Shown: positions 1 through 8,126, counted from the stretch's first letter. The stretch is 21,388 nucleotides of DNA from Nocardioidaceae bacterium (GCA_025966335.1 JAICRS010000018.1:1-21388), one strand, 5' to 3'. Program-made: numbers and translations. The notes: generated by a model from the letters alone, not told the origin.

Positions 1-231
1 CGTCTCCTCTGGGCTGGTCGACGGCGACGGCGATGGCGACGGTGTGGGGCTCAGGGTCGGCGAGGCGGTCTCGGACGGCTCCGGCTCCGCAGTCGTCGGC
101 CTGCTGCTCGCGGGCGTGTCGCTGCCGGTGAGCTCCGGGTCGTCCTCCGCGCCGCATCCGGCGAGGCCGACGGTGAGCGCGAGTGCGGCGAGACCCGCGG
201 CGAGCAGCCTGGGGCGACGGCGAGCCATCAT
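1..231 (-). CDS. Putative lipoprotein, N-terminal part (truncated by window edge)
   Basis: An open frame of 77 codons runs off the left edge with no stop, so only the N-terminus is visible. It begins with a basic tract (MMARRRPR), followed by an Ala/Leu-rich hydrophobic segment ending in a lipobox-like LAGC. The Cys, about residue 26, is the probable site of diacylglycerol attachment by Lgt and cleavage by LspA. After it comes a low-complexity Ser/Pro/Thr/Glu linker with an SPSPSPS run, typical of a spacer tethering an extracytoplasmic domain to the membrane. Two adjacent ATG codons (231 and 228) are possible starts. The upstream one is preferred because an AGGAAA lies about 8 bases before it on the minus strand. 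No functional domain is visible, so no function is proposed. The gene is divergent from the solute-binding protein gene at 431. Confidence 0.7.
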   Translation of the reverse strand, partial: MMARRRPRLLAAGLAALALTVGLAGCGAEDDPELTGSDTPASSRPTTAEPEPSETASPTLSPTPSPSPSPSTSPEET

Positions 232-430
232 CTGGGGTTTCCTATCTGTCCCGAGCGAGTGCGATGCGGACACGGGAACGTGTCGGTCCGTTTTCCGGCT
301 CAACCCTAGGGGTCGGTGGGGGCAACGCCACACACATGCGCGCCGGATTCCTTGGCGTGTCCCGATACGGTGTCAACGTTCGACGTGACGTCCAGAGGCC
401 ATCGGCCCCGGTTCGAGTGGGAGTGAGCAG

Positions 431-1801
431 GTGTCTTCGGTGCGCAGGCTGGTCGGTGCCGCCACGGTGGCCACCCTGTGCACGGTGGCGGCCGGCTGCA
501 CCTCCGGCGGCGGCCCGGACCCGGCCTCGCCGCCCAGCCCGTCGGTCTCGCTGTCGACCGCGGCCGGCAGCGAGCCGGTGTCCCTCGACTTCGGCGTCTA
601 CGGCACCGAGCAGCAGCTGGAGTCGTACGCCGACATGGCGGCTGCGTTCACGAAGAACAACCCGAACGTCACGATCACCCTGGAACGTGCACCCGATGCC
701 GCCGCGGCGATGGCGAACCTGGAGCGCAAGTCCGAGCGGGGTGACCCGCCCGACGTGTTCCTGATGGAGCACGACGCGCTGCCCTCGCTGATGCAGGAGG
801 AACGGATCCAGCCGGTCGACGCGCTGCTCGAGGAGCGCCGCATCGACTTCGGCGACGGCTACCAGCGCGACGCCCTCGAGGCGTTCAGCGCGGACTCGTC
901 GCTGCAGTGCATGCCGCACGACGTGTCGCCGCTGGTCGTCTACTACAACCAGGACCTGCTCAACCTGCGCACGCTCGCCGAGGACCCTGACGACGCGCCG
1001 ACCGCCGAGGACGGCTGGACCTGGGAGGAGTTCGCGCAGGCGGCCCGGCAGATGTCGCGCGGCCGGACCAAGGGCGTCTACATCGCCCCGAAGCTCGAGG
1101 AGCTGGCCCCGTTCATCTGGTCCGGTGGCGGTGACCTGGTCGACGACCTGACCGCGCCGACCACGCTGACCTTGAGCGAGGAGGCCAGCCGGGAGGCGAT
1201 CGAGCAGGTGCTCACGCTGATCCGGGACCCGCTGGTCACGCCGACCCGGGCCGAGCTCAAGCGTCAGGACGCCGTCGACCTGTTCAAGCGGGGACGGATC
1301 GGCATGCTGCTCGGAACCCGCGCGCTCGTCCCGCAGCTGCGGGAGGCCGAAGGGCTCGACTTCGAGGTGATGCCGCTGCCGAGTCTCGGCCCCTACCGCA
1401 CCATCACCCAGATGAGCGGCTACTGCATCTCGGCCGACACCAAGCAGCTCCAGGCCGCCGCCGACTTCCTCGCGTTCGCGGTGAGTCGCGAGGGAGCCAC
1501 GATCACCACCATCGCCGGCTACACGGTGCCGGCGAACCTCCAGGTCGCGCACTCACCGGCCTTCACCCAGCCGGGCCAGCAGCCGGAGAACTCGTTCGTC
1601 TACAACGAGGGCGTACGCCGGGCCGAGCCCACGCCGTTCGTCAGGGAATGGCCGGAGGTGCTCGTGGAGACCAGACCGTTCCTGGAGCGGATGTTCTACG
1701 CCCCGTTGATCGGTGACCTGGAGGTGCTGCTCGAGGAGATCGACGTGGCCTCGCAGTCGGTGCTCGCCCCCGAGGTGCCTCCGGTCGAGGAGGGGGAGTG
1801 A
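431..1801 (+). CDS. Extracellular solute-binding lipoprotein (ABC importer, family 1-like)
   Basis: This 456-residue protein has an N-terminal lipoprotein signal with lipobox VAAGC (Cys23) and a Ser/Pro-rich spacer. The body resembles family 1 (sugar-type) binding proteins: the LESYADMAAAFTKNNPNVTI opening near residues 65-85, a DVFLMEHDALPSLMQ segment, VVYYNQDLLN around residue 175, an EDGWTWEEFAQAARQM segment around 195, and the GYCISADTKQLQAAADFLAF helix before a C-terminal lobe. Such proteins capture a ligand outside the membrane and deliver it to a permease pair. No permease or ATPase gene is present in the window, so it is an orphan here and its ligand cannot be predicted. The start is GTG at 431, preceded by a GGGAG a few bases upstream. 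The gene converges on RNase D with only 3 bases between the stops. Confidence 0.85.
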   Translation: MSSVRRLVGAATVATLCTVAAGCTSGGGPDPASPPSPSVSLSTAAGSEPVSLDFGVYGTEQQLESYADMAAAFTKNNPNVTITLERAPDAAAAMANLERKSERGDPPDVFLMEHDALPSLMQEERIQPVDALLEERRIDFGDGYQRDALEAFSADSSLQCMPHDVSPLVVYYNQDLLNLRTLAEDPDDAPTAEDGWTWEEFAQAARQMSRGRTKGVYIAPKLEELAPFIWSGGGDLVDDLTAPTTLTLSEEASREAIEQVLTLIRDPLVTPTRAELKRQDAVDLFKRGRIGMLLGTRALVPQLREAEGLDFEVMPLPSLGPYRTITQMSGYCISADTKQLQAAADFLAFAVSREGATITTIAGYTVPANLQVAHSPAFTQPGQQPENSFVYNEGVRRAEPTPFVREWPEVLVETRPFLERMFYAPLIGDLEVLLEEIDVASQSVLAPEVPPVEEGE

Positions 1802-1804
1802 CCC

Positions 1805-3157
1805 TCACTCGTCGTCGGGCAGCTCCAGCTCCTGCTCGTCGACCTGTTCGGCCTTCTCCCGGCCTTTGACGATCGCCTCGGCCAGGATGCGGCCGGTCAG
1901 CCCGATCTGCCACTCACGTGCACCGAGCCGGCGCAGCCGGTCGGCCACCCGCTCGACGAGCGCGTCCTCGTCCTCGGCCTCCGGCGCCTCCCACATCAGC
2001 CTCCGCACGTAGTCGGGGGTGAGCAGGTTCTCCACCGGCAGGTTCAGGTCTGTGGCGAGCACGCCGAGGTCCGCCCGGGCCAGGCTCAGTCGCGCCGCCG
2101 CCACCGGGTCCTTGTCCGCCCACGAACGAGGCGGCGGCGGACCGTCGTACCGGGCGGTCAGCGGCGGCAGCTCGCTCTCGGGCAGCTCCCGGGCGGCACG
2201 TAGCGCGTCGAGCCACTGCGGGGCGTACCGCTCGGCGCCGCGGCCGCGGAATCCCCTCAGCCCGAGCAGGGTGGCCTTGTCACGGGGCAGTGCGTTGGCG
2301 GCCTCGACGATCGCCGAGTCGGGAATGATCCGGCCGGGGGTGATGTCGCGCTGCGAGGCGATCGCGTCCCGGGTCTGCCACAGCTCCCGGACCGCGGCCA
2401 TCGCCCGGCGGCCGCGGGCGCGGTGCATGCCGGAGGTGCGCCGCCACGGGTCCTGGCGGGGGCCGGACGGGGGTGCGCTGACCAGGTGCGCGAACTCCTG
2501 CCGGGCCCAGTCGGCCTTGCCGGTCTCCTCGAGCTCCGCGGCGAGCGCCGCGCGCAGCTCGAGCAGCACCTCGACGTCGAGGGCGGCGTACTCCAGCCAC
2601 GGCTCGGGCAGCGGGCGGGTGGACCAGTCGACGGCCGAGTGCTCCTTGCGCATCCGCCGGCCGACGATGGTCTCGACGAGGGTGGCCAGCCCGACCCGGG
2701 GATAGCCGAGCAGCCGGCCGGCGAGCTCGGTGTCGAACAGCGTGGTGGGGCGCAGCCCGAGCTCGGTCAGGCAGGGCAGGTCCTGGGTGGCCGCGTGCAG
2801 GATCCACTCCGCGTCGCCGAGGGCCGCGTCGAGCGCCTGCAGGTCGTCGAACGCGATCGGGTCGACCAGCGCGGAGCCGGCGCCCTCCCGGCGCAGCTGG
2901 ATCAGGTAGGCACGGGCGGAGTAGCGGTAGCCGGACGCGCGTTCGGCGTCGATGGCGATCGGGCCGGTGCCGTTGCGGAACAGCTCGACCGCGTCCGCGA
3001 GCGCCTCGTCAGTGTCGATCACCGGCGGCAGTCCGTCCCTCAGCGCGAGAAGTGGGGCCTTGGGGGGCTCCTCCACGGGTGGTCCGGCCTGCTCCCCGGG
3101 CTCCCGGGGGTCCTGGCTGGTGGGCTGTTCGGGGCTCGCGTTGTCGGGCTGGGGCAT
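1805..3157 (-). CDS. rnd: Ribonuclease D family 3'-5' exonuclease with HRDC domain
   Basis: The protein has 450 residues. After a Pro/Glu-rich N-terminal tail of about 40 residues comes a DEDDy exonuclease domain. Asp70 and Glu72 lie in IAIDAERASG, Asp126 in HAATQDLPCL, Asp142 in FDTELAGRLLG, and Tyr190 and Asp194 in EYAALDVEVL. All the two-metal catalytic residues expected for RNase D are therefore present. An HRDC-like helical nucleic-acid-binding region follows at about residues 247-325 (REL..RDAIASQRDITPGRIIPD, then GLRGF). RNase D trims 3' ends of structured RNAs such as tRNA precursors; the exact actinobacterial substrate is not evident. Its start codon overlaps the stop of the DUF3000 gene by one base (TGATG), so the two are probably translationally coupled. 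The length slightly exceeds that of E. coli RNase D because of the N-terminal tail. Confidence 0.9.
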   Translation of the reverse strand: MPQPDNASPEQPTSQDPREPGEQAGPPVEEPPKAPLLALRDGLPPVIDTDEALADAVELFRNGTGPIAIDAERASGYRYSARAYLIQLRREGAGSALVDPIAFDDLQALDAALGDAEWILHAATQDLPCLTELGLRPTTLFDTELAGRLLGYPRVGLATLVETIVGRRMRKEHSAVDWSTRPLPEPWLEYAALDVEVLLELRAALAAELEETGKADWARQEFAHLVSAPPSGPRQDPWRRTSGMHRARGRRAMAAVRELWQTRDAIASQRDITPGRIIPDSAIVEAANALPRDKATLLGLRGFRGRGAERYAPQWLDALRAARELPESELPPLTARYDGPPPPRSWADKDPVAAARLSLARADLGVLATDLNLPVENLLTPDYVRRLMWEAPEAEDEDALVERVADRLRRLGAREWQIGLTGRILAEAIVKGREKAEQVDEQELELPDDE

Positions 3158-3756
3158 CAGGCCGGGCCGCGCTGTCCTCGTCGGCTAGGCATCGGCGCGA
3201 CACCCTCGGGCACCGGTGGCAGACCCGCCGCGGTGCACAGCAGCTCACCCCAGGCCTCGACGTGGTCGGCGATGGGTCCGACGGGGGTCCACGACGCCCG
3301 GATCTCGAGCTGGGCGGTGGCGTCCTCGTCGGCCATCGACCCGAAGCTCTCGGAGGACACCTTGGTGACCGTCCCGGACGGTGCGGCGAACTCCGCGCCG
3401 TGCGCCTCGAGGGCGTCGGTCAGCCAGGACCAGCCGACCTCACCGAGCAACGGGTCGTTGGCCATCTCGGGCTCGATCTCCGCACGAGCGTAGGCGACGC
3501 ACCGGAAGGTGCCCTCCCAGGCGTCGTTGCCGGCGGGGTCGTGGAGCAGCACGATGCGGCCGGTGCCGACGTCGTCTCCGTCGACGGTGACGTCCGCGGA
3601 CAGCGCCGAGGCGAACGGGGCGATCCGCTGGGGGGCGGGCATCTCCTCGCAGAAGATCTCCGGGCGCAGCCGCGCCGCTCGCATCTGCTCGACGGCGAGC
3701 CGGAACTCCTCCGGAGTCGCTGGTGCCCCGACCTGGGGCTCTTGTCGCGCGGCCAT
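3157..3756 (-). CDS. DUF3000 domain-containing protein
   Basis: This 199-residue acidic protein has no signal peptide or membrane segment. It matches, from memory, the actinobacterial DUF3000 family: an opening LAVEQMRAARLRPEIFCEEM helix, a central IVLLHDPAGNDAWEGTFRCVAYARAEI stretch and VGWSWLTDALEAHGAEF. The end carries the pattern ASWTPVG..ADHVEAWGELLCTAAGLPP. The family has no established function. In actinobacteria it commonly sits beside RNase D and hemE, which is also the arrangement here. Its stop overlaps the RNase D start (TGATG), implying coupled translation. The ATG at 3756 is preceded at exactly six bases by a TAGGCT hexamer (3763-3768), so the transcript may be leaderless. Divergent to hemE, with 69 bases between. 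Confidence 0.85.
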   Translation of the reverse strand: MAARQEPQVGAPATPEEFRLAVEQMRAARLRPEIFCEEMPAPQRIAPFASALSADVTVDGDDVGTGRIVLLHDPAGNDAWEGTFRCVAYARAEIEPEMANDPLLGEVGWSWLTDALEAHGAEFAAPSGTVTKVSSESFGSMADEDATAQLEIRASWTPVGPIADHVEAWGELLCTAAGLPPVPEGVAPMPSRRGQRGPA

Positions 3757-3762
3757 GACGTC

Positions 3763-3768
3763 AGCCTA
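3763..3768 (-). promoter_or_regulatory. -10 element for DUF3000-rnd, leaderless type
   Basis: TAGGCT on the minus strand ends six bases before the ATG at 3756. It fits the TANNNT consensus at the spacing expected when transcription begins at the start codon. No Shine-Dalgarno sequence competes. Confidence 0.6.
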
Positions 3769-3769
3769 A

Positions 3770-3789
3770 GCCGGTTTTCCGGGACCGGC
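3770..3789. promoter_or_regulatory. Inverted repeat between DUF3000 and hemE
   Basis: GCCGGT-N8-ACCGGC is a perfect 6-bp dyad directly upstream of the DUF3000 -10 element and about 40 bases before hemE. It could be an operator for either gene, but short GC dyads are common in such DNA. Confidence 0.25.
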
Positions 3790-3825
3790 GCCCCGACACT
3801 CCGCCTGACCTGGGAAGATCGGCGG

Positions 3826-4878
3826 GTGCCAGCAGCCTCCACGACCGACCCAGCCGTCCACGACTCCGCCCTCCTGCGCGCCGCCCGCGGCGAGGAGGTG
3901 CCGCACACCCCGGTGTGGTTCATGCGCCAGGCCGGGCGGTCCCTGCCGGAGTACCGCAAGCTCCGCGAGGGCGTCGCGATGCTCGACTCCTGCATGCGCC
4001 CGGAGATGGTCGTCGAGATCACCCTCCAGCCGGTGCGCCGCTACGGCGTCGACGCGGCGATCTTCTTCTCCGACATCGTGCTGCCGCTCAAGGCCGTCGG
4101 CGTCGACCTCGACATCGTGCCGGGCGTGGGCCCGGTGGTCGCCCATCCGGTCGCCACCCTGGAAGACGTGGCCGCGATCCCGTCGCTGACGCCCGAGCAC
4201 GTCCCCTTCATCACGGAGTCGGTGCGGACGCTGGTCGCCGAGCTCGGCGCGACGCCGTTGATCGGGTTCGCCGGGGCCCCGTTCACCGTCGCGTCCTACC
4301 TGGTCGAGGGCGGGCCGTCGAAGGAGCACGCGAAGACCAAGGCGATGATGTTCGGCGCCCCCGACGTGTGGGACGCGCTGATGCGCAAGATCTCGGACAT
4401 CTCGGCTGCCTATCTCGCGGTGCAGGTCGAGGCCGGCGCGTCCGCCGTACAGCTCTTCGACTCCTGGGCCGGCGCGATGTCGCCTGCCGACTACGAGCGG
4501 TACGTGCTGCCCTACTCGACCACGGTGTTGGCCGCGGCCGGCGAGCTCGGGGTGCCCCGGATCCACTTCGGGGTCGGCACCGGTGAGCTGCTCGGGCTGA
4601 TGGGTTCCGCCGGCGCCGACGTGGTCGGCGTGGACTGGCGGGTGCCGTTGGACGAGGGGGTACGCCGGGTGGGCGGCCGTGCCGTGCAGGGCAACCTGGA
4701 CCCGTCCTTGGTGTTCGCGCCGACCGAGGTGATGCTCGACCGCGCCGCGGACGTGCTCGCGCAGGGTGCCGCCGCGCCGGGCCACATCTTCAACCTCGGC
4801 CACGGCGTGCTGCCGTCGACCGACCCGGACCAGCTGGCCCGGTTGACCGACTTCGTGCACGAGCGCTCCGCGCGCTGA
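3826..4878 (+). CDS. hemE: Uroporphyrinogen III decarboxylase
   Basis: HemE decarboxylates the four acetate side chains of uroporphyrinogen III to give coproporphyrinogen III, the last step before the heme pathways diverge. The 350-residue product has the expected length. Signature residues are visible: VWFMRQAGRSLPEYR with Arg34 and Arg38, FFSDIVLPL with the substrate-binding Asp83, GFAGAPFTVASYLVEGG with Tyr158, LFDSWAG with Ser213, and NLGHGV with His326. The spacing of the first three matches that of human UROD (Arg37/Arg41/Asp86). The frame stays open far upstream to 3052. GTG 3826 was chosen because the family N-terminus begins a few residues before DSALLRAARGEEVPHTPVWFMRQAG and because GGGAAG lies about 9 bases before it. 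The gene converges tail to tail on the DUF4349 gene, 4 bases between stops. Confidence 0.95.
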   Translation: MPAASTTDPAVHDSALLRAARGEEVPHTPVWFMRQAGRSLPEYRKLREGVAMLDSCMRPEMVVEITLQPVRRYGVDAAIFFSDIVLPLKAVGVDLDIVPGVGPVVAHPVATLEDVAAIPSLTPEHVPFITESVRTLVAELGATPLIGFAGAPFTVASYLVEGGPSKEHAKTKAMMFGAPDVWDALMRKISDISAAYLAVQVEAGASAVQLFDSWAGAMSPADYERYVLPYSTTVLAAAGELGVPRIHFGVGTGELLGLMGSAGADVVGVDWRVPLDEGVRRVGGRAVQGNLDPSLVFAPTEVMLDRAADVLAQGAAAPGHIFNLGHGVLPSTDPDQLARLTDFVHERSAR

Positions 4879-4882
4879 CCCC

Positions 4883-5818
4883 TCAGCTGGGGTCGGGTTC
4901 GGCTGGCGGGGCGGGAGCGACCTCGCGGCGGCGGGCAAGCGCGCGGACCAGCAGCCAGGTGGGTACGCCGATGAGGGTGGCTGCGACCGCGAACGGGAGG
5001 GCGGCACCGAGCACGGTGAGACCGACCACCACGAAGTCCTTGAGGGCGTTCCATCCGCTCTTCAGGCCGGAGAGGAACCCGGCGTCCTCGAGCGCGTCGG
5101 GAGGTGCGACGAACGTCTCGGGTGTGGAGAGGAAGAGCGTGATCGTCGACATCGAGGTCTGGTCGGCCAGGTAGGCCTGCTGCGCCTGCAGCGAGCGGAG
5201 CTCGGACTCCCGTTCGGTGATCTGGTCCTCGAACCGGATCAGGTCGTCGATGTCCTCGGCCTGCTGCTGGAAACGCTGCAACCGGTCGAGGCTGTTCTGG
5301 ATGGTCTCCACCCGCTCCGCGGTGTCGATCACCTCGGTGGTGACGTCCTTCGACTTCGTGTCCGACGTCTCCACCTTGCCGAGCTTCTGGAGGGCGTCCA
5401 TCGCGGCACCGAAGTTGGCGACCGGTATCCGCAGGACCAGCGTCGACCGGTCGATCGAGCCCTTGTCGTCGTGCGAGGTCTCCTCGCGGTCGATGCTGCC
5501 GTCGAGGCCGAACAGCAGCTGGTCGACCTCCACCCGGACCGCGTCGAGGTCCTCGCTGGTGACCGCGACCTGACCGGTCTTGATCACCGCGCGGGTCTGC
5601 ACGGCGGCACGGTTCACCCCGTTCGGGTTCGCGGACCCGTCGCTGTCGCGGGTGGCGGCGTCCAGGCCTTCATCCGCGCCGGGAGCCATGGAGCCGCCCG
5701 CCGACTCGTCCGAGGCCGTGCCCGACCCGCCGCCGCCACTGCACGCGGTCGCGCCGAGGGCCAGGAGAAGCGCAGCTGTCAGCGCTGCGGCGAGTCGGCG
5801 GGTGCGTGTGCGTGTCAT
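4883..5818 (-). CDS. DUF4349 domain-containing lipoprotein
   Basis: The 311-residue protein has a lipoprotein signal peptide (TRTRTRR, then an Ala/Leu core) ending in GATAC, with Cys26 the likely lipidated residue. A Gly/Ser/Asp-rich spacer follows to about residue 70. The DUF4349 core (about 73-232) contains the KTGQVAVTSEDLDAVRVEVDQL strand-helix unit, STLVLRIPVANFGAAMDAL, and a charged heptad-rich region (about 165-218, SLDRLQRF...ITERESELRSLQAQQAYL), likely a coiled coil. A strongly hydrophobic segment at about 262-292 followed by ALARRRE looks like a C-terminal transmembrane helix. The product is therefore probably anchored at both ends with its body outside the membrane. Its function is unknown. 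It sits on the opposite strand between hemE and hemY, so operonic involvement in heme synthesis is not indicated. Confidence 0.85.
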   Translation of the reverse strand: MTRTRTRRLAAALTAALLLALGATACSGGGGSGTASDESAGGSMAPGADEGLDAATRDSDGSANPNGVNRAAVQTRAVIKTGQVAVTSEDLDAVRVEVDQLLFGLDGSIDREETSHDDKGSIDRSTLVLRIPVANFGAAMDALQKLGKVETSDTKSKDVTTEVIDTAERVETIQNSLDRLQRFQQQAEDIDDLIRFEDQITERESELRSLQAQQAYLADQTSMSTITLFLSTPETFVAPPDALEDAGFLSGLKSGWNALKDFVVVGLTVLGAALPFAVAATLIGVPTWLLVRALARRREVAPAPPAEPDPS

Positions 5819-5895
5819 GCCGGTGTGACGCAGCCGACCCGGCCCTGGTTCCGTTCAGGTGGTGAAAGCCGGTGTCGTTTGCCAATCTGTTATCC

Positions 5896-7338
5896 GTGAC
5901 CTCCACCTCCCGCGCCGAGCAGCCGGCGCGCGTCGTCGTGGTCGGCGGCGGCATCTCGGGCCTGTCGGCGGCGGCGGCACTGAAACAGCACGCCCCCGAC
6001 CTCGAGGTCACCGTGCTCGAAGCGGCACCCGCGATCGGCGGCAAGCTCGCGCTCGGTGAGGTCGCCGGGATCAGCGTCGACGTCGGCGCGGAGGCCATGC
6101 TCAACCGGCGCCCCGAGGCAACCGGGCTGGCCCGTCGAGCCGGACTCGCCGAGTCACTCGTGCATCCGGCCGCGACGTCGGCCAATGTGTGGTCGCGCAA
6201 CGAGATGCGGCCGATGCCGCGCACGTTGATGGGTGTCCCCACCGACGCGCGTGCACTCGCCGAGAGCGGGATCGTCTCCAAGGCCGGCCTCGCGCGCGCG
6301 GCCCTGGACGCGGTCCTTCCGGCCACCCGGATCGGGGAGCAGGACGTCAGTGTCGGCTGGCTGATCGAGGAACGTTTCGGCCGGGAGGTCGTCGACCGGC
6401 TGGTGGAGCCTTTGCTCGGCGGGGTGTACGCCGGTCATGCCCGCGAGATCTCCGCGCGCGCAGCGGTGCCCCAGGTGGTGGCCCTGCTCGAACGCGACCG
6501 GTCGATGCTGCGAGCGGCGGCGGCAGCCACGAGCGCCACGTCCGACGTACCCGTGTTCGCGGGGCTGGTCGGCGGGCTCGGCCGGCTCCCCGCCGCCGTG
6601 GTCGACTCCGCCGGCTTCGACGTACGCACCAGCGCCACCGTGCGCGACCTGGCCCGCAGGTCGGGCGGCGGGTGGAACCTCGTGGTGGGCTCGACCCGCG
6701 ACGCGGAGGTGGTGGAGGCGGACGCGGTGGTGCTGGCCACGCCCGCCCGGCCGACCGCACGGCTGCTCAGTGACGTGGCGCCGGACGCGGCGTTGGAGCT
6801 GGCGCGGGTGGAGTACGCGTCGATGGCGATCATCACGTTCGCGTTCCGGCGCCGCGACTTCCCCGGGACGAACGGCTCCGGGTTCCTGGTGCCGCCGGTG
6901 GACGGACGGACGGTCAAGGCGGCGACGTACTCGTTCGCGAAGTGGGACTGGGTGAGCGAGGCCGGCCACGGTGCGCTCGACGGCGAGGACGTGCTGGTGA
7001 TGCGCTGCTCGGTCGGCCGGCACCGCGAGGAGCGGACGCTGCAGGCCGACGACGCCGAGCTGGCGGAGGTGGCGCTGGCCGACCTGTCCGCGGCAGTGGG
7101 GCTGTCCGTGCGACCGGTCGACTGGCACGTGCAGCGGTGGGGAGGCGCGCTGCCGCAGTACGCCGTCGGCCACCTCGACCGGGTCGCCCAGGTGCGCGCG
7201 ACGGTCGCGAAGCAGCCCGGTCTCGCGGTGTGCGGCGCCGCGTACGACGGGCTCGGGATCCCGGCCTGCATCGCCTCGGCGGACCTCGCGGTAACCCAGG
7301 TCCTCGACGCGCTCGCCGAGCGCCGACCCGAACGCTGA
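5896..7338 (+). CDS. hemY: Coproporphyrinogen III oxidase, HemY/CgoX type (FAD-dependent, annotated protoporphyrinogen oxidase)
   Basis: HemY-type enzymes of Gram-positive bacteria oxidise coproporphyrinogen III to coproporphyrin III using FAD and oxygen. The 480-residue product starts with a Rossmann dinucleotide-binding motif, VVVVGGGISGL (GGGISG at 17-22), followed by VTVLEA, the usual acidic end of the second strand. The C-terminus carries the FAD-contacting AVCGAAYDGLGIPACIASA motif. A neighbouring hemQ supports the coproporphyrin role rather than protoporphyrinogen oxidation. Start choice is uncertain. GTG 5872 in the same frame has AGGTGG 9 bases upstream. However, the eight codons between include TTA, TTT and AAT, which are very unusual here and suggest promoter rather than coding sequence. 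GTG 5896 is preferred and may be leaderless, with CAATCT seven bases upstream. The gene is followed by hemQ after 30 bases. Confidence 0.9.
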   Translation: MTSTSRAEQPARVVVVGGGISGLSAAAALKQHAPDLEVTVLEAAPAIGGKLALGEVAGISVDVGAEAMLNRRPEATGLARRAGLAESLVHPAATSANVWSRNEMRPMPRTLMGVPTDARALAESGIVSKAGLARAALDAVLPATRIGEQDVSVGWLIEERFGREVVDRLVEPLLGGVYAGHAREISARAAVPQVVALLERDRSMLRAAAAATSATSDVPVFAGLVGGLGRLPAAVVDSAGFDVRTSATVRDLARRSGGGWNLVVGSTRDAEVVEADAVVLATPARPTARLLSDVAPDAALELARVEYASMAIITFAFRRRDFPGTNGSGFLVPPVDGRTVKAATYSFAKWDWVSEAGHGALDGEDVLVMRCSVGRHREERTLQADDAELAEVALADLSAAVGLSVRPVDWHVQRWGGALPQYAVGHLDRVAQVRATVAKQPGLAVCGAAYDGLGIPACIASADLAVTQVLDALAERRPER

Positions 7339-7368
7339 CCACTAGTTGCTGCGAGGGAGAATGAGCTC

Positions 7369-8109
7369 ATGACTGAAGCTGCGAACCCGGCCAGGTCCGC
7401 CCACGGACGTGGCCCGAACAAAGGCAAGCGCGCCCGCGACCTGAACGACCGGATCCGTTACACGATGTGGTCGGTCTTCCACCTGCGCGACGTCATCGGC
7501 GACGGTGACCGGGCCGCGGAGGCCAACGAGGTGGAGAAGCTGTTCGTCGAGCTCGAGGACGCCGATGTGACGATCCGGGGCCTCTACGACGTGTCCGGTC
7601 TGCGCGCCGACGCCGAGCTGATGATCTGGTGGCACGCGGACTCCTCCGACGAGCTGCAGGACGCGTTCCACCGGTTCCGGCGCACCGCGTTCGGGGCCCG
7701 GCTCGACCCGGTCTGGTCGCAGATGGCGCTGCACCGGCCCGCCGAGTTCAACAAGAGCCACATCCCGGCGTTCCTCGCGGAGGAGCAGTCACGGCAGTAC
7801 GTCTGTGTCTACCCGTTCGTCCGGTCCTACGACTGGTACCTGCTCGAGGACTCCGAGCGCCGCCGGCTGCTGGCCGAGCACGGGAAGATGGCGCGCGACT
7901 ACCCCGACGTCCGGGCGAACACGGTGTCGTCGTTCGCGCTCGGTGACTACGAGTGGATGCTGGCGTTCGAGGCCGACGACCTCTCCCGGATCGTGGACCT
8001 GATGCGGCACCTGCGCGGCTCGGAGACGCGACGGCACGTGCGCGAGGAGGTGCCGTTCTACACCGGACGCAAGCGCACTCCTACCGAGCTCATCCACGAC
8101 CTCCCCTGA
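7369..8109 (+). CDS. hemQ: Coproheme decarboxylase (hydrogen peroxide-dependent heme synthase)
   Basis: HemQ/ChdC carries out the last step of the coproporphyrin-dependent pathway: peroxide-driven oxidative decarboxylation of two propionates of coproheme to give heme b. The 246-residue sequence fits the chlorite-dismutase-like fold. Three functional positions can be placed by spacing against the Corynebacterium diphtheriae enzyme: His131 in KSHIPAF (its His118), Tyr148 in VYPFVRSYDWYLL (its catalytic Tyr135) and His171 in LLAEHGKMARDYP (its proximal heme ligand His158). All three are present at the same offset, which marks it as an active decarboxylase of the actinobacterial clade and not a chlorite dismutase. 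The start at ATG 7369 is preceded by GAGGGAG, a good ribosome site. It lies 30 bases after hemY and converges on msrB with 17 bases between. Confidence 0.95.
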   Translation: MTEAANPARSAHGRGPNKGKRARDLNDRIRYTMWSVFHLRDVIGDGDRAAEANEVEKLFVELEDADVTIRGLYDVSGLRADAELMIWWHADSSDELQDAFHRFRRTAFGARLDPVWSQMALHRPAEFNKSHIPAFLAEEQSRQYVCVYPFVRSYDWYLLEDSERRRLLAEHGKMARDYPDVRANTVSSFALGDYEWMLAFEADDLSRIVDLMRHLRGSETRRHVREEVPFYTGRKRTPTELIHDLP

Positions 8110-8126
8110 CTTCTGCCGATGCGGCG

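Noticed and set aside
232..430. Promoter signals between the two divergent lipoprotein genes (for example TACGGT at 366-371)
   Set aside because: No -35 at suitable spacing and no spacing to the start codon like that of the leaderless set; too weak to call.
242..1552. Long minus-strand open frame of 436 codons over the solute-binding protein gene
   Set aside because: It is an Arg/His/Gly-rich shadow typical of GC-rich DNA. The plus-strand frame has a signal peptide and family motifs.
3766..5007. Minus-strand open frame of 413 codons over hemE
   Set aside because: Composition is Arg/His/Asp-rich without any motif, and the plus strand encodes a complete HemE.
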